Under the pieces are notes generated by a model, which was not told where the DNA came from, made no database searches, and worked only from the letters and a program-made list of their open reading frames with translations. A program made the position numbers and the translations under genes. Of a DNA stretch of 64,000 bases, positions 33,444 to 43,295 are shown piece by piece (position 1 is the stretch's first letter; each line of letters opens with the position of its first letter). Where the stretch lies: assembly GCF_001509475.1 (NCBI RefSeq), contig NZ_LLZG01000153.1:1-64000 (forward strand), read 5' to 3'. This DNA is from Streptomyces regalis. GTDB lineage: Bacteria > Actinomycetota > Actinomycetes > Streptomycetales > Streptomycetaceae.

Positions 33444-36143
33444 ATGGCGGACCATTTCGCCCGCTTTAAGCGCATCTCAGTGTGCTCGCTGGCTGGAAAG
33501 AGCCCCCGGAGCGTTGCCGGACAGGTCTTCGTGCTTCAGGTGGTGCTCGTGGTGCTGCTCGTGGTCGGCGCCGTCGTCGCTCTGGTCCTGCAGTCGGACC
33601 GGGACACCAAAGCGGAGGCCAAGCGCCGCTCCATCGCTGTCGCACAGACTTTCGCGCACTCTCCCGGCGTCCAGGCGGCGCTCAAGACGGCTGACCCCTC
33701 GAAGGTGCTCCAACCGCTCACCGAGGCGGGGCGCAAGTCCGCCGGCATCGACTTCATCGTCGTGATGGACACCAAGGGCATCCGCTACACCCACCCCCTG
33801 CCGGACCGGATCGGAAAGCGGTTCGTGGGCACGATCGAGCCTTCCCTGGCGGGGAAGGTGTACACCGAGAGCGTCCACGGCCCGCTGGGCCACGAGGTCC
33901 AGGCGACCGTTCCCATCAACAGCACCGACGGCAAGGTGATCGCCCTCGTCTCCGCCGGGATGAAGGTCAAGAACGTGACCAGCGAGGTGACCCGGCAACT
34001 GCCGATCATCCTGGCCGCCGGGGCCAGTGCGCTCGTGGTGTCGACCGGCGGGACGGCGCTGGTGAGCCGGCGGCTGCGACGCCAGACCCACAGCCTGGCC
34101 CCGGACGAGATGACCCGCATGTACGAGCACCACGACGCGGTGCTGCACTCCGTGCGGGAAGGCGTGCTCATAGTCAGTGACGACGGGCGGCTGCTGCTCG
34201 CCAACGACGAGGCCAGACGACTGCTGGAGCTGTCCCCCGACGCCGAGGGGAGGCATGTCGGGGAGGTCTCCGGTCTCGACCCCGAAACGGTGGACCTGCT
34301 GGTCTCCGGGCGCGAGGCCACCGACGAAGTGCACATCGCCGGGGAACGGCTGCTCGCGGTCAATCAGCGGCCGACGGACCGTGACGGAGGCCCCAGGGGA
34401 ACAGTGGTGACGCTCCGCGACTCCACCGAGCTTCAGGAGCTGTCCGGGAGGGCGGAGCTCGCACGTGAGCGGCTCAAGCTGCTGTACGACGCGGGACTGG
34501 GCATCGGCACCACCCTCGACGTGGTCCGCACGGCCGACGAGCTGGCACAGGTCGCCGTCCCCCGCTTCGCCGACTTCGTCACCGTGGACCTGGCCGACGG
34601 TGTATTGCACGGCGATGAGCCGACTCCCACAGCGACGGACATGCGACGCGTCACCGTGTGCGGCATCCAGGACGACCATCCGCTCTACGAAAAGGGCCGA
34701 CTGATCGACTTCCTGCCTTCCACGCCCCAGGCACGCGGCTACGGCACCGGCCACTCCGAACTGGTGACCGACCTGTCGACGGCCATGGGCTGGCAAGCAC
34801 AGGACCCGGAACGCGCCCGGGACATCCTCGCCTACGGAATTCACTCGCTCATCTCAGCCCCGATCCAGGACCGCGGGGTCGTGCTGGGCATGGCCAACTT
34901 CTGGCGTACCAAACGGCACAACCCGTTCGACGAGGAGGAGCTGTCGCTGGCGGAGGAGCTGGTGGCCCGCGCCGCAGTGAGCATCGACAACGCCCGCCGG
35001 TACACCCGCGAGCACGCCCTGGCGGTCACCCTCCAGCGCAGCCTGCTGCCGCGGGCCCTGCCCGAGCAGAGCGCCCTCGACATCGGCTACCGCTACATCC
35101 CCGCCCAGTCGGGCGTGAGCGGAGACTGGTTCGACGTGATACCCCTGCCGGGGAGCCGGGTGGCACTGGTCGTCGGCGACGTCGTCGGCCACGGCCTGCA
35201 CGCCGCCGCGACGATGGGGCGATTGCGGACCGCAGTGCACAACTTCTCCACGCTCGACCTGCCGCCCGACGAGCTCCTGAGCCATCTGGACGACCTGGTG
35301 GGCCGCATCGACCAGGACGAGTCGTCGAGTGCGGAGGCGGCCGCAGAGATCGTGGGCGCCACCTGCCTGTACGCGATCTACGACCCCGTGACACGCCGCT
35401 GCGTCATGGCGCGTGCGGGGCACCTGGCGCCGGCGCTGGTCCATCCCGACGGAAGCGTCACCTTCCCCGACGTGCCGGCCGGACCGCCCCTCGGACTCGG
35501 CGGCATGCCGTTCCAGACGGCCGAGCTGGACCTCGCCGAGGGCTCGCAGCTCGTCCTGTACACCGACGGCCTCATCGAGGACCGTGCACGCGACCTGGAC
35601 GTGGGAATGGAGCTGCTGCACCAGACGCTGGCGGGCCACCCCGACCGGCCGCCGGAGGAGAGCTGCCAGGCGGTGGTGGACGAACTGCTGCCGGGCCGTC
35701 CCAAGGACGACGTCGCTCTGCTCATCGCGCGCATCCGGGCGCTGCCGCCGAACCAGGTCGCCGACTGGGACGTGCCGCGCGATCCGGCCGCTGTGTCAGA
35801 GATGCGAGAAGCCGTGTCCGGCAAGCTTGAGGAGTGGGGCCTGTCCGAGCTCGGTTTCGCCATGGAGCTCGTCCTGAGCGAGCTCATCACCAACGCCATC
35901 CGCTACGGCTGCGAACCGATCCACGTGCGGCTGATCCGCGACCGCACGCTGATCTGTGAGGTGGCGGACGGCAGCAGCACCTCGCCACATCTGCGGTACG
36001 CCGCGTCGACCGACGAGGGAGGCCGAGGCCTGTTCCTGGTCTCGCAGATGACCGAGCGCTGGGGCACCCGGTACACCCCCCAGGGCAAGGTGATCTGGGC
36101 GGAACAGGCACTGCCGGAGATCACGGAGCTCCTTCCGGACTGA
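33444..36143 (+). CDS. membrane sensor SpoIIE phosphatase with PAS, GAF and ATPase domains
   Basis: An 899-aa multidomain regulator. TM1 (about 28-50) and TM2 (about 187-208) flank an extracellular Cache-like sensor. A PAS domain follows (about 228-330), then GAF (about 345-505), a PP2C/SpoIIE phosphatase domain (about 525-740; GDWFDVIPL, VVGDVVGHGLHAAATMG, LVLYTDGLIED) and a C-terminal HATPase_c_2 domain (ELVLSELITNAIRYG). In Streptomyces such proteins dephosphorylate anti-anti-sigma factors and can bind sigma-like partners, linking an outside signal to partner switching. No anti-anti-sigma gene is adjacent. It has a close paralogue at 60591-63404. The ATG at 33444 is chosen as the nearest to the basic pre-TM segment; its ribosome site is weak. 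Confidence 0.9.
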   Translation: MADHFARFKRISVCSLAGKSPRSVAGQVFVLQVVLVVLLVVGAVVALVLQSDRDTKAEAKRRSIAVAQTFAHSPGVQAALKTADPSKVLQPLTEAGRKSAGIDFIVVMDTKGIRYTHPLPDRIGKRFVGTIEPSLAGKVYTESVHGPLGHEVQATVPINSTDGKVIALVSAGMKVKNVTSEVTRQLPIILAAGASALVVSTGGTALVSRRLRRQTHSLAPDEMTRMYEHHDAVLHSVREGVLIVSDDGRLLLANDEARRLLELSPDAEGRHVGEVSGLDPETVDLLVSGREATDEVHIAGERLLAVNQRPTDRDGGPRGTVVTLRDSTELQELSGRAELARERLKLLYDAGLGIGTTLDVVRTADELAQVAVPRFADFVTVDLADGVLHGDEPTPTATDMRRVTVCGIQDDHPLYEKGRLIDFLPSTPQARGYGTGHSELVTDLSTAMGWQAQDPERARDILAYGIHSLISAPIQDRGVVLGMANFWRTKRHNPFDEEELSLAEELVARAAVSIDNARRYTREHALAVTLQRSLLPRALPEQSALDIGYRYIPAQSGVSGDWFDVIPLPGSRVALVVGDVVGHGLHAAATMGRLRTAVHNFSTLDLPPDELLSHLDDLVGRIDQDESSSAEAAAEIVGATCLYAIYDPVTRRCVMARAGHLAPALVHPDGSVTFPDVPAGPPLGLGGMPFQTAELDLAEGSQLVLYTDGLIEDRARDLDVGMELLHQTLAGHPDRPPEESCQAVVDELLPGRPKDDVALLIARIRALPPNQVADWDVPRDPAAVSEMREAVSGKLEEWGLSELGFAMELVLSELITNAIRYGCEPIHVRLIRDRTLICEVADGSSTSPHLRYAASTDEGGRGLFLVSQMTERWGTRYTPQGKVIWAEQALPEITELLPD

Positions 36144-36239
36144 GCCCGGAGCCGCCCCCGGCACGATGATGGGCTTCGCGTGCCTCCGGGTGACGGGCAC
36201 GTTCTTCGCCTCCGGCGGCGCCCTCTCCGCCTGGCCGAC

Positions 36240-36530
36240 CGCCGGCGCTCTCGAGCCGTCAAGAACATGATCATGATCAGCCAACGGCCAACCGAGGCAG
36301 CCGACCGGGCAATGCTGGTCCACCTTCCCGACGGCTACAACTCAGCACCCGTGCGTGACGCCCTCATCACCACCGTCAACGCCCTGCCACCCCACCTAAA
36401 ACGGTCACTGACCTGGGATCAGGGCACGGAGAAGGCCGCTCACCGCGGCTTCAGCATGGCCACCAACGTCCCGGTCTACTTCTGCAACCGCGGCAGCCCG
36501 TGGCAGCGCGGCTCGAATGAAAACACCGGC
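36240..36530 (+). pseudogene. IS30-family transposase C-terminal remnant
   Basis: A fragment of an IS30 DDE transposase: MLVHLPDGYNSAPVRDAL, then LTWDQGTEKAAH with the middle Asp, VYFCNRGSPWQRGSNENT with the final Glu. After NENT, where intact copies continue with a conserved Gly-Leu-Leu-Arg-Gln stretch, the reading becomes unlike the family. The first catalytic Asp and the N-terminal DNA-binding half are missing. No terminal repeats were found. Confidence 0.8.
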
Positions 36531-36969
36531 CGACCATCCCTCGCCCTGCGCTTGGGCATCGGGATCGCTCTTCTTGGGGCGGACGTCCACAAATGCCTGG
36601 CGGCTTGGCCTCGATGCCGGGACTTCCGCAACCAGCCTCCTGCCGAGACGGAGCGCGGTCAGGTGGTGATTTCTGGTGCGTGCTCAGCCGGACGCCACCA
36701 GAGGCTCACAGCCGATCCGCTGTCTACACTGCTCGCGGCTTGATCAACTCACCGCGTGTTGCACCGATCCCTCGAATCCACCTGACGCGCCGAGCCTCGG
36801 CGCGTCACATTCATGGGCCTTCATCGACCGTACCGCGCGCCCCCGTTACGAACAGATCCGCACCGTCGTCTCGGCGGTCCGGTCCGCTCAGCATCTCCCT
36901 GATCACCGGTTCTCCCGTTGCCCGGGCACTCCCGCGGCCGCCTCACACGCACTCCTGCCGGCCCCGTGT

Positions 36970-37079
36970 GCTCGCCGGTCACGGACGACGACAGTGCCCG
37001 CGATGACGTCTCCCAGCCGCTGGCGCCGTGGAGACAGGCGCATCGCGATCAGTCCGACCAGGCCGACGACCAGACCCAT
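36970..37079 (-). pseudogene. RDD-family membrane protein C-terminal scrap
   Basis: About 36 codons read GLVVGLVGLIAMRLSPRRQ, then RLGDVIAGTVVVRDR, the closing helix and signature of RDD-family membrane proteins. The rest of the family is not seen on either side, so this is a remnant. The remaining bases from 36531 to 37300 hold nothing else I recognise. Confidence 0.5.
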
Positions 37080-37300
37080 CGACGGCAAGCAGCAGCACAC
37101 GGGCGACAGCGACCCGCGTGGTCTACGAGTCCCGACCCATCCCGGCCCCGTGATGCCCTGAGCCGTTGGCCCGCCCAGTCAGGACTGTCACGAGGAGCTT
37201 CCAGACTGATCCTCATCTCGTGCAGTCGACACCTGAGCCTCAGTGGGTCGACCCTGAGAGGGGAACATATAGGTGATAGCTGGAGTAAAGGGGCTTCCAG

Positions 37301-37447
37301 ATGGAATGGTGGACCTGGCTCATCGTCGCTCTCGCGATCGTCCTGGCGGGCGCCGCTTTGGTCGTGCCCCTCCAGGCTCGACGCCGCTCCGGTGGGGTAA
37401 TAGCGCAGGGCCGTCGGCCTCCGGGGGGAGGAGGGCAGAAGTCGTGA
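37301..37447 (+). CDS. 48-aa single-helix membrane peptide
   Basis: A small protein: MEWWTWLIVALAIVLAGAAL followed by a basic tail rich in Arg and Gly. It has one membrane helix and a positively charged end facing the cytoplasm. Its stop overlaps the GTG of the PRC-barrel gene (GTGA, 37444-37447), so it is translationally coupled and probably real despite its size. The same pattern, a tiny membrane peptide before a PRC-barrel protein, suggests it anchors that protein. Confidence 0.65.
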   Translation: MEWWTWLIVALAIVLAGAALVVPLQARRRSGGVIAQGRRPPGGGGQKS

Positions 37448-38013
37448 CCGTCTACATGCGAGCCAGCGAGATCACCAAGAAGCCAGTGGTCACACTGGCG
37501 GGCGACGACCTCGGGCAGGTCAAGGACCTCGTCTTCGACGCCTCGACGGGCAGCATCCGATGCTTCACCCTCGCCGGTCGTGGCCTACTGGCAGGCCCGC
37601 TCCACCGGGCCCTCCTGTGGAGGAACGTCCACGCCCTGGGTCCGGACGCGGTCATGGTGCGCGACGAGAGCGCGCTGGAGGAAGACGACACGGCCGCCCA
37701 GCCGAGCGCGAAGGAGCCCGCCGGGGGCAATGTACTGGGTGTCGCGATCATGACCCGCAGCGGCGCACGGCTGGGTACGGTCACCGACGCCGTCGTCGAG
37801 GCAGGCAAGACACCGGTGGTGGCGGGCTATGAGATCGAAACCCCCGAGCACCGCCGCGTTCTGCTCCCGGTTGCCGGGCCCGTCACCGTCTCCGGAGAAC
37901 GGGTACTCGTTGCGGACGCCACCGCACAGTACAGAGCTGGTGACCTGGGAGGGTTCGGTACCGCCGCGGAGAGCCTGCGCATCCGCCTCAAGGAAGACTC
38001 GCAGGGGGACTGA
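37444..38013 (+). CDS. PRC-barrel domain protein
   Basis: A 189-aa soluble protein with two PRC-barrel-like units: MRASEITKKPVVTLAGDDLGQVKDLVFD (about 5-75) and NVLGVAIMTRSGARLGTVTDAVVE (about 98-165). PRC barrels are small beta domains that bind proteins or RNA; the role here is unknown. The GTG start follows GGAGGAGGG and overlaps the preceding small peptide gene. Three bases separate its stop from the next PRC-barrel gene, so the three form one operon. Confidence 0.85.
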   Translation: MTVYMRASEITKKPVVTLAGDDLGQVKDLVFDASTGSIRCFTLAGRGLLAGPLHRALLWRNVHALGPDAVMVRDESALEEDDTAAQPSAKEPAGGNVLGVAIMTRSGARLGTVTDAVVEAGKTPVVAGYEIETPEHRRVLLPVAGPVTVSGERVLVADATAQYRAGDLGGFGTAAESLRIRLKEDSQGD

Positions 38014-38016
38014 CTC

Positions 38017-38457
38017 ATGCTGTTCACCAAGGCCCGGGGCAAGGCCGTCATGGATCTCGCGACAGCCGAGACAGTAGGCACGGTCGCCGCATGCACCGTC
38101 GCACCGTCACCGGCGCGTATCGCCGGCCTGCGCCTCAGGACCCGAGGCCGCGGACATCGCACCCTCGAATGGAGCGACGTCCAGTCGTTCGGTCCCGACG
38201 CGATCGCCGTCGAAGAAGCCAGTCGGATCCGCGACGAGAAGAACATCGATCCCGGCAACGGCGCCCACCCGGTGCACGACCCTGTCGGAAAGGCGGTACT
38301 GACGGAAACAGGTCTCATGAAGGGCATCGTCACCGACGTCGAATTCGACGAGCGATCAGGACGCATCCGACACCTGCTGACCGACGAGGAGCAGATCCCC
38401 GGCGACGAACTCCTCGGAGTCGGCAGCTACGCTGCTGTCGTCACCGCCTCGCAGTGA
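38017..38457 (+). CDS. second PRC-barrel domain protein
   Basis: A 146-aa protein. The first unit (about 1-70: MLFTKARGKAVMDLATAETV, WSDVQSFGPDAIAV) and the second (about 85-140: VLTETGLMKGIVTDVEFDE, LGVGSYAAVV) both match the PRC-barrel pattern. It is shorter than its neighbour and probably arose from it or pairs with it. The ATG follows AGGGGG; the gene ends the small operon. Function unknown. Confidence 0.82.
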   Translation: MLFTKARGKAVMDLATAETVGTVAACTVAPSPARIAGLRLRTRGRGHRTLEWSDVQSFGPDAIAVEEASRIRDEKNIDPGNGAHPVHDPVGKAVLTETGLMKGIVTDVEFDERSGRIRHLLTDEEQIPGDELLGVGSYAAVVTASQ

Positions 38458-38478
38458 CGGCCCAGGGCGCCAGTGTCC

Positions 38479-38823
38479 TCAGTGCCCGAAGATGTGCCTT
38501 CCCCGGCGACGGTGAACCGACTGCGACTGCGGGGGGCGATCAGCCTCGCGGTCCTCTGCCACGGGTGGGGCAACGGGTGGGGCAGGCATGGATTCCTGTA
38601 CGCGGTGCCGTCGCTTCACTCCAGCGGTGAGCGCGGCCAGCCCCAAGCAGAATACAAGCGCCAGCCCTACGCCGGAGAGGAAGAGCTCCGTCCCATTCAG
38701 CGTCGCGATCTGGTTGCCGAATATCTCCACCGCGTGCTGAGGTCCGTCTGTGAAGTTCTCCGCAACAGCAATGGCCGTGAATGCACCGGTGGCCAGCACG
38801 AGCAGGAGAGCCAACGTGATCAT
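38479..38823 (-). CDS. small two-helix membrane protein
   Basis: A 114-aa protein with a hydrophobic N-terminal helix (about 2-20), a conserved-looking extracellular segment AENFTDGPQHAVEIFGNQIA with NGTELF, a second helix (about 47-67) and a Pro/Arg-rich cytoplasmic tail. I recognise the type as a recurring Streptomyces hypothetical but not a named family. It converges with the PRC-barrel operon, with only 21 bp between the stops. Confidence 0.75.
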   Translation of the reverse strand: MITLALLLVLATGAFTAIAVAENFTDGPQHAVEIFGNQIATLNGTELFLSGVGLALVFCLGLAALTAGVKRRHRVQESMPAPPVAPPVAEDREADRPPQSQSVHRRRGRHIFGH

Positions 38824-39779
38824 TGCTCTCGCCTCCTGATCCGGTCCCCGTTCTGCCTTTCTACTCGACTACCCGATGCCGGTCACCCCACACAGGCTCC
38901 GGTCAGCCCAGCCGACCCACGGCAGCCCGGGTGCCTCCCCCGGCGACCCGTCCTCCCAGATTGCCGCCGACTTCTTCCGTCTGCGGCTGCCCGACCCAGG
39001 CGGTGGTACGGAACAGGAATCTGAAGGCGAAATGCCAGGGGTCGGCTTCCCCTTGGCGTCGTTCGCCTCGATCACGTGAATGGGGTGAGTTTCCGGTCGA
39101 CGCCCCAGCGAGCGGCTCCGGATGCAATGGTCTGCTGGATGGTGTCCGAGGGCGCGGCCGATTCGGACTCCAGGATGGGTTTCGAGGGTGAGGAGTTCGG
39201 CGAGCTGGGCGCGTACGTGGTCCAGGCGGTCGGTCAGGACGCGGCGAGCGTGGCCGCAGGGGCCGCCGCCTCAATAGGGGCGGGTCTTCGCGCCGTACGT
39301 CGCCGCGTACACCGCGGGCCGCGGCTGGATCGAGCTGATGCGCGTCGGCCCGGCCCACGACATCCTCGGACTGCGCCTGAACGTCTGGACCAGCCTGCTG
39401 CTGTTCACCCACCTTCCTCATCCGGCGCCATCGGCCTTCCGGGACCGCAGATGTACCGATGACCGCCGCGCAGAGGACTGCGAATTTCGGCAGTGATCAC
39501 CCGCGCCCGCCCCGGCCTGTCGGACACCACTCCGGCCTCGGGCACCCCGCAAGAGGCAGCCGTCCCCGCTGCTGCTTTCTGGCCCCGCGCACCCCCTCGC
39601 CGGCCGCCATCCATCTCCTCGTACCGCACTCCGCCCCAGGCGGGAGCACCCCGTGACCGCCCGGCAACGCCGACCGGCCCGCTCGAGGCCGCACGAGCAC
39701 CCTGCTGTCGAACAGGCGCGGCGGCCAGCACTCCCGTACGTCATTGACACCCCCGCCTGGCCGCGGGCTGGAACGCTGG
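38824..39779. other. remnant-bearing stretch without a complete gene
   Basis: Apart from the lgt scrap at 39284-39418, no frame is convincing. On the minus strand around 39060-39250 a short frame reads HARRVLTDRLDHVRAQLAEL, which resembles the dimerisation helix of MerR-type regulators, but it is too short to call. The rest shows nothing. Confidence 0.4.
39284..39418 (+). pseudogene. lgt (prolipoprotein diacylglyceryl transferase) C-terminal scrap
   Basis: About 45 codons read VFAPYVAAYTAGRGWIELMR, then ILGLRLNVWTSLLLF, the last two helices of Lgt (normally GRxWIExLR and LGLRxNVWTS). The active-site helices are absent and there is no start, so it is a fragment, perhaps of a second lgt copy as often found in Streptomyces. 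Confidence 0.65.
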
Positions 39780-40136
39780 TCAGGCTCGCGGTGGGCGAGA
39801 CCCGGGCTCAGTCCGGGAACCGGACAGCTGGAGACCAATGGTGCCCACAATCACCGACGCGATAGAGACGATCTTGAACGGGGAGACCAGATCGCCGAGG
39901 AAGGCCATGCCGTAGATCGCCGTTCCCGACGCACCGAGGCCTGTCCACGCCGCGTACGCGGGGCCGACGTCGAGCTTCTTCAGCGAAAGCGTCAACAGAC
40001 CGAAGCTGGCCGGTGCGAAGACGCAGAACCCGATGGTCGGCCAGAGCCGGGTGAAGCCGTCGGACAGGCTGAGGCTCACGGCGAAGCCGGTCTCGAACAG
40101 TCCAGCGACGATGACCATCAGCCACGCTGTGGCCAT
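39780..40136 (-). CDS. small multidrug resistance (SMR) transporter
   Basis: A 118-aa four-helix protein of the SMR/Sug family. The key Glu of helix 1 is present in VIVAGLFETGFAV. Further family features are SLKKLDVGPAYAAWTGLGASGTAIYG and the final FKIVSIASVIVGTIGLQLSG. It works as a dimer in the membrane, exchanging protons for cationic drugs or guanidinium; SugE-like members favour guanidinium, and the substrate here is open. The ATG at 40134-40136 has GGAGG eight bases upstream. Such genes often come as a pair; no second one is seen. Confidence 0.87.
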   Translation of the reverse strand: MATAWLMVIVAGLFETGFAVSLSLSDGFTRLWPTIGFCVFAPASFGLLTLSLKKLDVGPAYAAWTGLGASGTAIYGMAFLGDLVSPFKIVSIASVIVGTIGLQLSGSRTEPGSRPPRA

Positions 40137-41011
40137 GTGAGTGCCTCCGCGCCTCAGGTTGCAGGTTGATGACTGCCTCGCCGACCGGTCATTCCCTTGC
40201 TGTGAGTATGCACTTACCAGTCGCGGTCGTCGGGATCCCGCGCTCAGCGTTGATCGCGCCGTTGCCTTTCGACTTGGCTCGGGCCGGGGAGGGGGGCGGA
40301 CCGGTGGAGACACCGGTGACGAGCAGGGCAAGGGACGACGGCATGCGTCGGTTCTCCTGGATCAGGAGGGCGGCGCGCCCGCGGGAACGCCAAAACGGAC
40401 ATGGTGGGGATCAGTCGATTTCCGCGAGGCAGACGACTACGTCCGTGACACGCACAGCCGGTGCAGATCCGGCGGCGGATCCGGGCCGCACTGGGGCAGG
40501 GCACCGAGCCGGGCCGCCCCCAGCTGCGGCGATGGGCATCAGGGCCGCGGGCTGGGCGCAGTGCTCCTGGCCCATCGGACAGGCATCGCGCAATTCGCCT
40601 CCATGCCGGACGGCATGGCCATGGCCGGACGTGCGACACCGGCCGGACACAGCAAGGCCGCGTACACCATCAGCACTCCGGCCCACAGCCGGAACACCGG
40701 ATTCACGCGCGACATCACGACCGGCATGTGGCGGGCGACCTGACGCCGGAGCGGAGAAACTACGTTCGCGACCGCCGGCCTCGTGCTGCTGGGCGACGGT
40801 GAGCCGGTGCCCGAAACGGCGCTCGCAACCTGCAGCGGTTGCGGCGGCGCACCGGAACCGCAGGCGCCGACAGGACTGCTGCGCGGGGCCCAGCCCCAGC
40901 GCCTTCGCGATCTACTCCAGGCTGCTGCCACGCGCTGAAACCAGGTTGCGGCACGGCGCTGTCAGCCTGGTCCTGGGTACGTCTCCTCCGCCGATGCTGA
41001 TCTGTTGACGC
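40137..41011. other. gene-poor stretch
   Basis: No firm gene. On the minus strand at about 40540-40720 a frame starts MSRVNPVFRLWAGVLMVYAA and looks like a signal peptide, while the next frame over reads ACPMGQEHCAQPAALMP. Together these could be a frameshifted small secreted Cys-containing protein, but this is a guess. Confidence 0.3.
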
Positions 41012-41044
41012 GAAGGTCCCGGCCGCCCAGCGGCCGGGACCTTC
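41012..41044. terminator. terminator hairpin after GH9
   Basis: A perfect 15-bp stem (GAAGGTCCCGGCCGC and its complement) with a CCA loop, 71 bp beyond the GH9 stop on the minus strand. The stable stem suits a transcription terminator. Confidence 0.7.
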
Positions 41045-41114
41045 ATCGTTCCGTGGTCGCAGTCGGATGCCACGGGCCCCAGGCGGATGCCATCGCCCTG
41101 CTCAGGCAGGCGCG

Positions 41115-43028
41115 TCAGGCCTGGTCGTCCAGGTAGGAGGCCACCCACGCCAGCGGGGCGTTCCAGTTGATGGTGATCTCGTTCGTGGACCAGGACTCGA
41201 TGTCGTCCATGTAGCTCTTCGCCGGGGCGCTGCCCTTGAGCTTGGTCTGGGCGACCGGGTCGTCGATCGACGAGTTCGGACCGCCTGCCACAGCGCCGGG
41301 GGCAGGCTGCGGCAGCCGGGGGTCCTTCTGCTTGGCCCAGAAGCGGTGGTGCTGGTTGTGCGCGTACCGCTCGCCGTAGCCCGTGACGTACGACAGGCCC
41401 ATCGGATTGCGGCCGAGGATGTAGTCCATGCCGCTGGTCACCGCGTCGCGGTACTTGGTGTCGCCGGTGATGTCGTGGGCGGTGGCGAGGACGACCATGT
41501 TGTTCAGCACCTGGCCGTTGGAGCCCCACTGGTAGCCGCCGCCGGGGGCGTACGGAACGCCGTACGCGGCCTTGCGGGCGTCGGCGGCATAGCGGTCGGC
41601 GGCCTGGGTGACGGTCTTGCGCACGGCCTTGGTCTCGGCCGCTCCCAGCTTGTTCGGCACGGTGGCCAGGTCCAGGGCACCGAGCCCGCCGACCGACTGC
41701 CAGGAGACGCCGCCGGCCGGGAAGAGCGCCTCGCTGTCGTTGTGCAGCGGGGACTTCAGCACCTCGTGGCGGTACTCCTTGTCACCGGTGGTGATGAACA
41801 GCTCGGACGCGGCCCAGTAGAACTCGTCCTTGACGTCATAGTCGCTGTAGGCGCCGCCGCCGGTGGCGTCGCCAGGGTCGGCGTACATCTCCGGGTTGGC
41901 CTTCGCGGCGTCAAAGGCGGCGCGCGCTGCCTTCAGGGACTTGGCGGCGAACTCCTTGTCGTGCGGCTCGAAGAGGCGGGCGGCCTGGGCGGCGGTGGCG
42001 GCCAGGTTGAGGGTGGCCGCGGTGGACGGGGCGTGCAGCTCGCGCTTGCCGTCGCTCTTGTCGGCCCTGAGCGGCAGGCCGGACCACTGGGCGTCGTGGA
42101 TCTTGTGGTGCGCCATGCCGGCGAGCTTCTCGCCCGCGGGCACCTGCATCTTCAGCAGGAAGTCCATCTCCCAGCGGGCCTCGTCCAGGATGTCGGGGAC
42201 GCCGTTGCCCTGCTCGGGCACGACGAGCCGGCCGTCACCGAGGGCGTCGGCGTCGGCGCCCTTCGCGTGCTGGGTGCGCTCGTAGCTGGACATCAGCTGG
42301 GCGGCGGAGATGCCGCCGTTGACGACGTACTTTCCGTAGTCACCCGCGTCGTACCAGCCACCGCTGACGTCAAGCGTGTAGTCGCAGACCTTCGGCTGGC
42401 AAGGCACCTTCTCGTCGCTGGACGCCGCGCCGTCGACGTGGCCGGCGGGGCGGGCGTACTCCTTGCCGACGAGGTCGGCGTCGATCTCGGCGCCGCTGCG
42501 GTTGTGGTAGAAGTACGCGAGCGAATCGGTGCGCAGCTGCGAGTAGAGGTCGTCGGCGATGGTGAACGGCTCGCTCTTCTGGCCGTCGACGGTGACGGTG
42601 TAGCCCTGACCGCTCTCGGTGACGTCGCTGAAGTCGAAGGTGTGGACGTTCTCGCCGGCGGACTTGTCCACCCCGGCGGGTGTGGTCATCCCGTGGGCCA
42701 CCTCCTTGCCGCTCACGTCCTTGAGGGACCAGGCCAGCGGCTTCTTGGCCTTGGTCACGAACGTGCCCTTCTTGGGGCTCTCGGTCTGGTAGCCGACCTG
42801 GTTCACCCGCACGGTCGGGGCGGGGCCGGTCTTGGAGGCGGCCGGCTTGGAGATCTGCGGCTGGGTCGCCGCGGCGGCGCCGGCCTCCATACCGAAACCG
42901 GAGGCGACGACGGGGACGGCGATGCCGCCGGCCAGAACACCGGCCACGGTCGCGACCGCCAGCCTGCGGCGTCCGCTACGGTTCAGCCGGTCGAGTACAC
43001 GGGCCGTACGGGAGAGCGGGCGAGGCAC
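41115..43028 (-). CDS. GH9 family secreted endoglucanase
   Basis: A 637-aa secreted cellulase-family enzyme. The N-terminus is a long basic signal (hydrophobic core about 25-45), then an Ala/Thr linker, an N-terminal Ig-like domain (about 70-155, VRVNQVGYQTESPKKG) and the (alpha/alpha)6 GH9 domain. Catalytic landmarks are DVSGGWYDAGDYGKYV (two Asp), HNQHHRFW and the acid Glu in STNEITINWNAPLAWV. GH9 enzymes cleave beta-1,4-glucans. There is no carbohydrate-binding module. The GTG at 43026-43028 is chosen because GGAAGGA lies nine bases upstream; an ATG at 43085 is possible. A palindrome shared with the GH5 locus lies 130 bp before the start. Confidence 0.9.
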   Translation of the reverse strand: MPRPLSRTARVLDRLNRSGRRRLAVATVAGVLAGGIAVPVVASGFGMEAGAAAATQPQISKPAASKTGPAPTVRVNQVGYQTESPKKGTFVTKAKKPLAWSLKDVSGKEVAHGMTTPAGVDKSAGENVHTFDFSDVTESGQGYTVTVDGQKSEPFTIADDLYSQLRTDSLAYFYHNRSGAEIDADLVGKEYARPAGHVDGAASSDEKVPCQPKVCDYTLDVSGGWYDAGDYGKYVVNGGISAAQLMSSYERTQHAKGADADALGDGRLVVPEQGNGVPDILDEARWEMDFLLKMQVPAGEKLAGMAHHKIHDAQWSGLPLRADKSDGKRELHAPSTAATLNLAATAAQAARLFEPHDKEFAAKSLKAARAAFDAAKANPEMYADPGDATGGGAYSDYDVKDEFYWAASELFITTGDKEYRHEVLKSPLHNDSEALFPAGGVSWQSVGGLGALDLATVPNKLGAAETKAVRKTVTQAADRYAADARKAAYGVPYAPGGGYQWGSNGQVLNNMVVLATAHDITGDTKYRDAVTSGMDYILGRNPMGLSYVTGYGERYAHNQHHRFWAKQKDPRLPQPAPGAVAGGPNSSIDDPVAQTKLKGSAPAKSYMDDIESWSTNEITINWNAPLAWVASYLDDQA

Positions 43029-43158
43029 CAGAAGGGTCCTTCCGAGGTGGGGTGCGGGAGATCCGCGGTTTTCCAACCGCCCCACCGACGGTAGGAGAGG
43101 GACCGGGCCTCAATCACCGTACGCGCGAGCGAAGTTGAGACCCTTCGATCGAACGAAA

Positions 43159-43186
43159 GGCGCCTACCTCAATTGAGGTAGGCGCC
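43159..43186. promoter_or_regulatory. 28-bp palindrome upstream of GH9 sharing the 18-bp core
   Basis: GGCGCC arms flank TACCTCAATTGAGGTA, a perfect palindrome without a loop. The central 18 bases (CTACCTCAATTGAGGTAG, 43164-43181) equal those of the 58-bp palindrome at 18189-18246. Both lie about 100-130 bp before a glucanase gene or its operon, so a common DNA-binding regulator is likely. It differs from the CebR cellulose-operator type (TGGGAGCGCTCCCA). Confidence 0.72.
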
Positions 43187-43295
43187 ATGCCATTGCCCGG
43201 CGGGATGGGCACTGAGCGGTCTCCGAAGAGGACGATGGCCACTCTTTGTTACCGCACAGAGACATGGCGCGACGTAGGCGGCGCTGAAGGACGCG

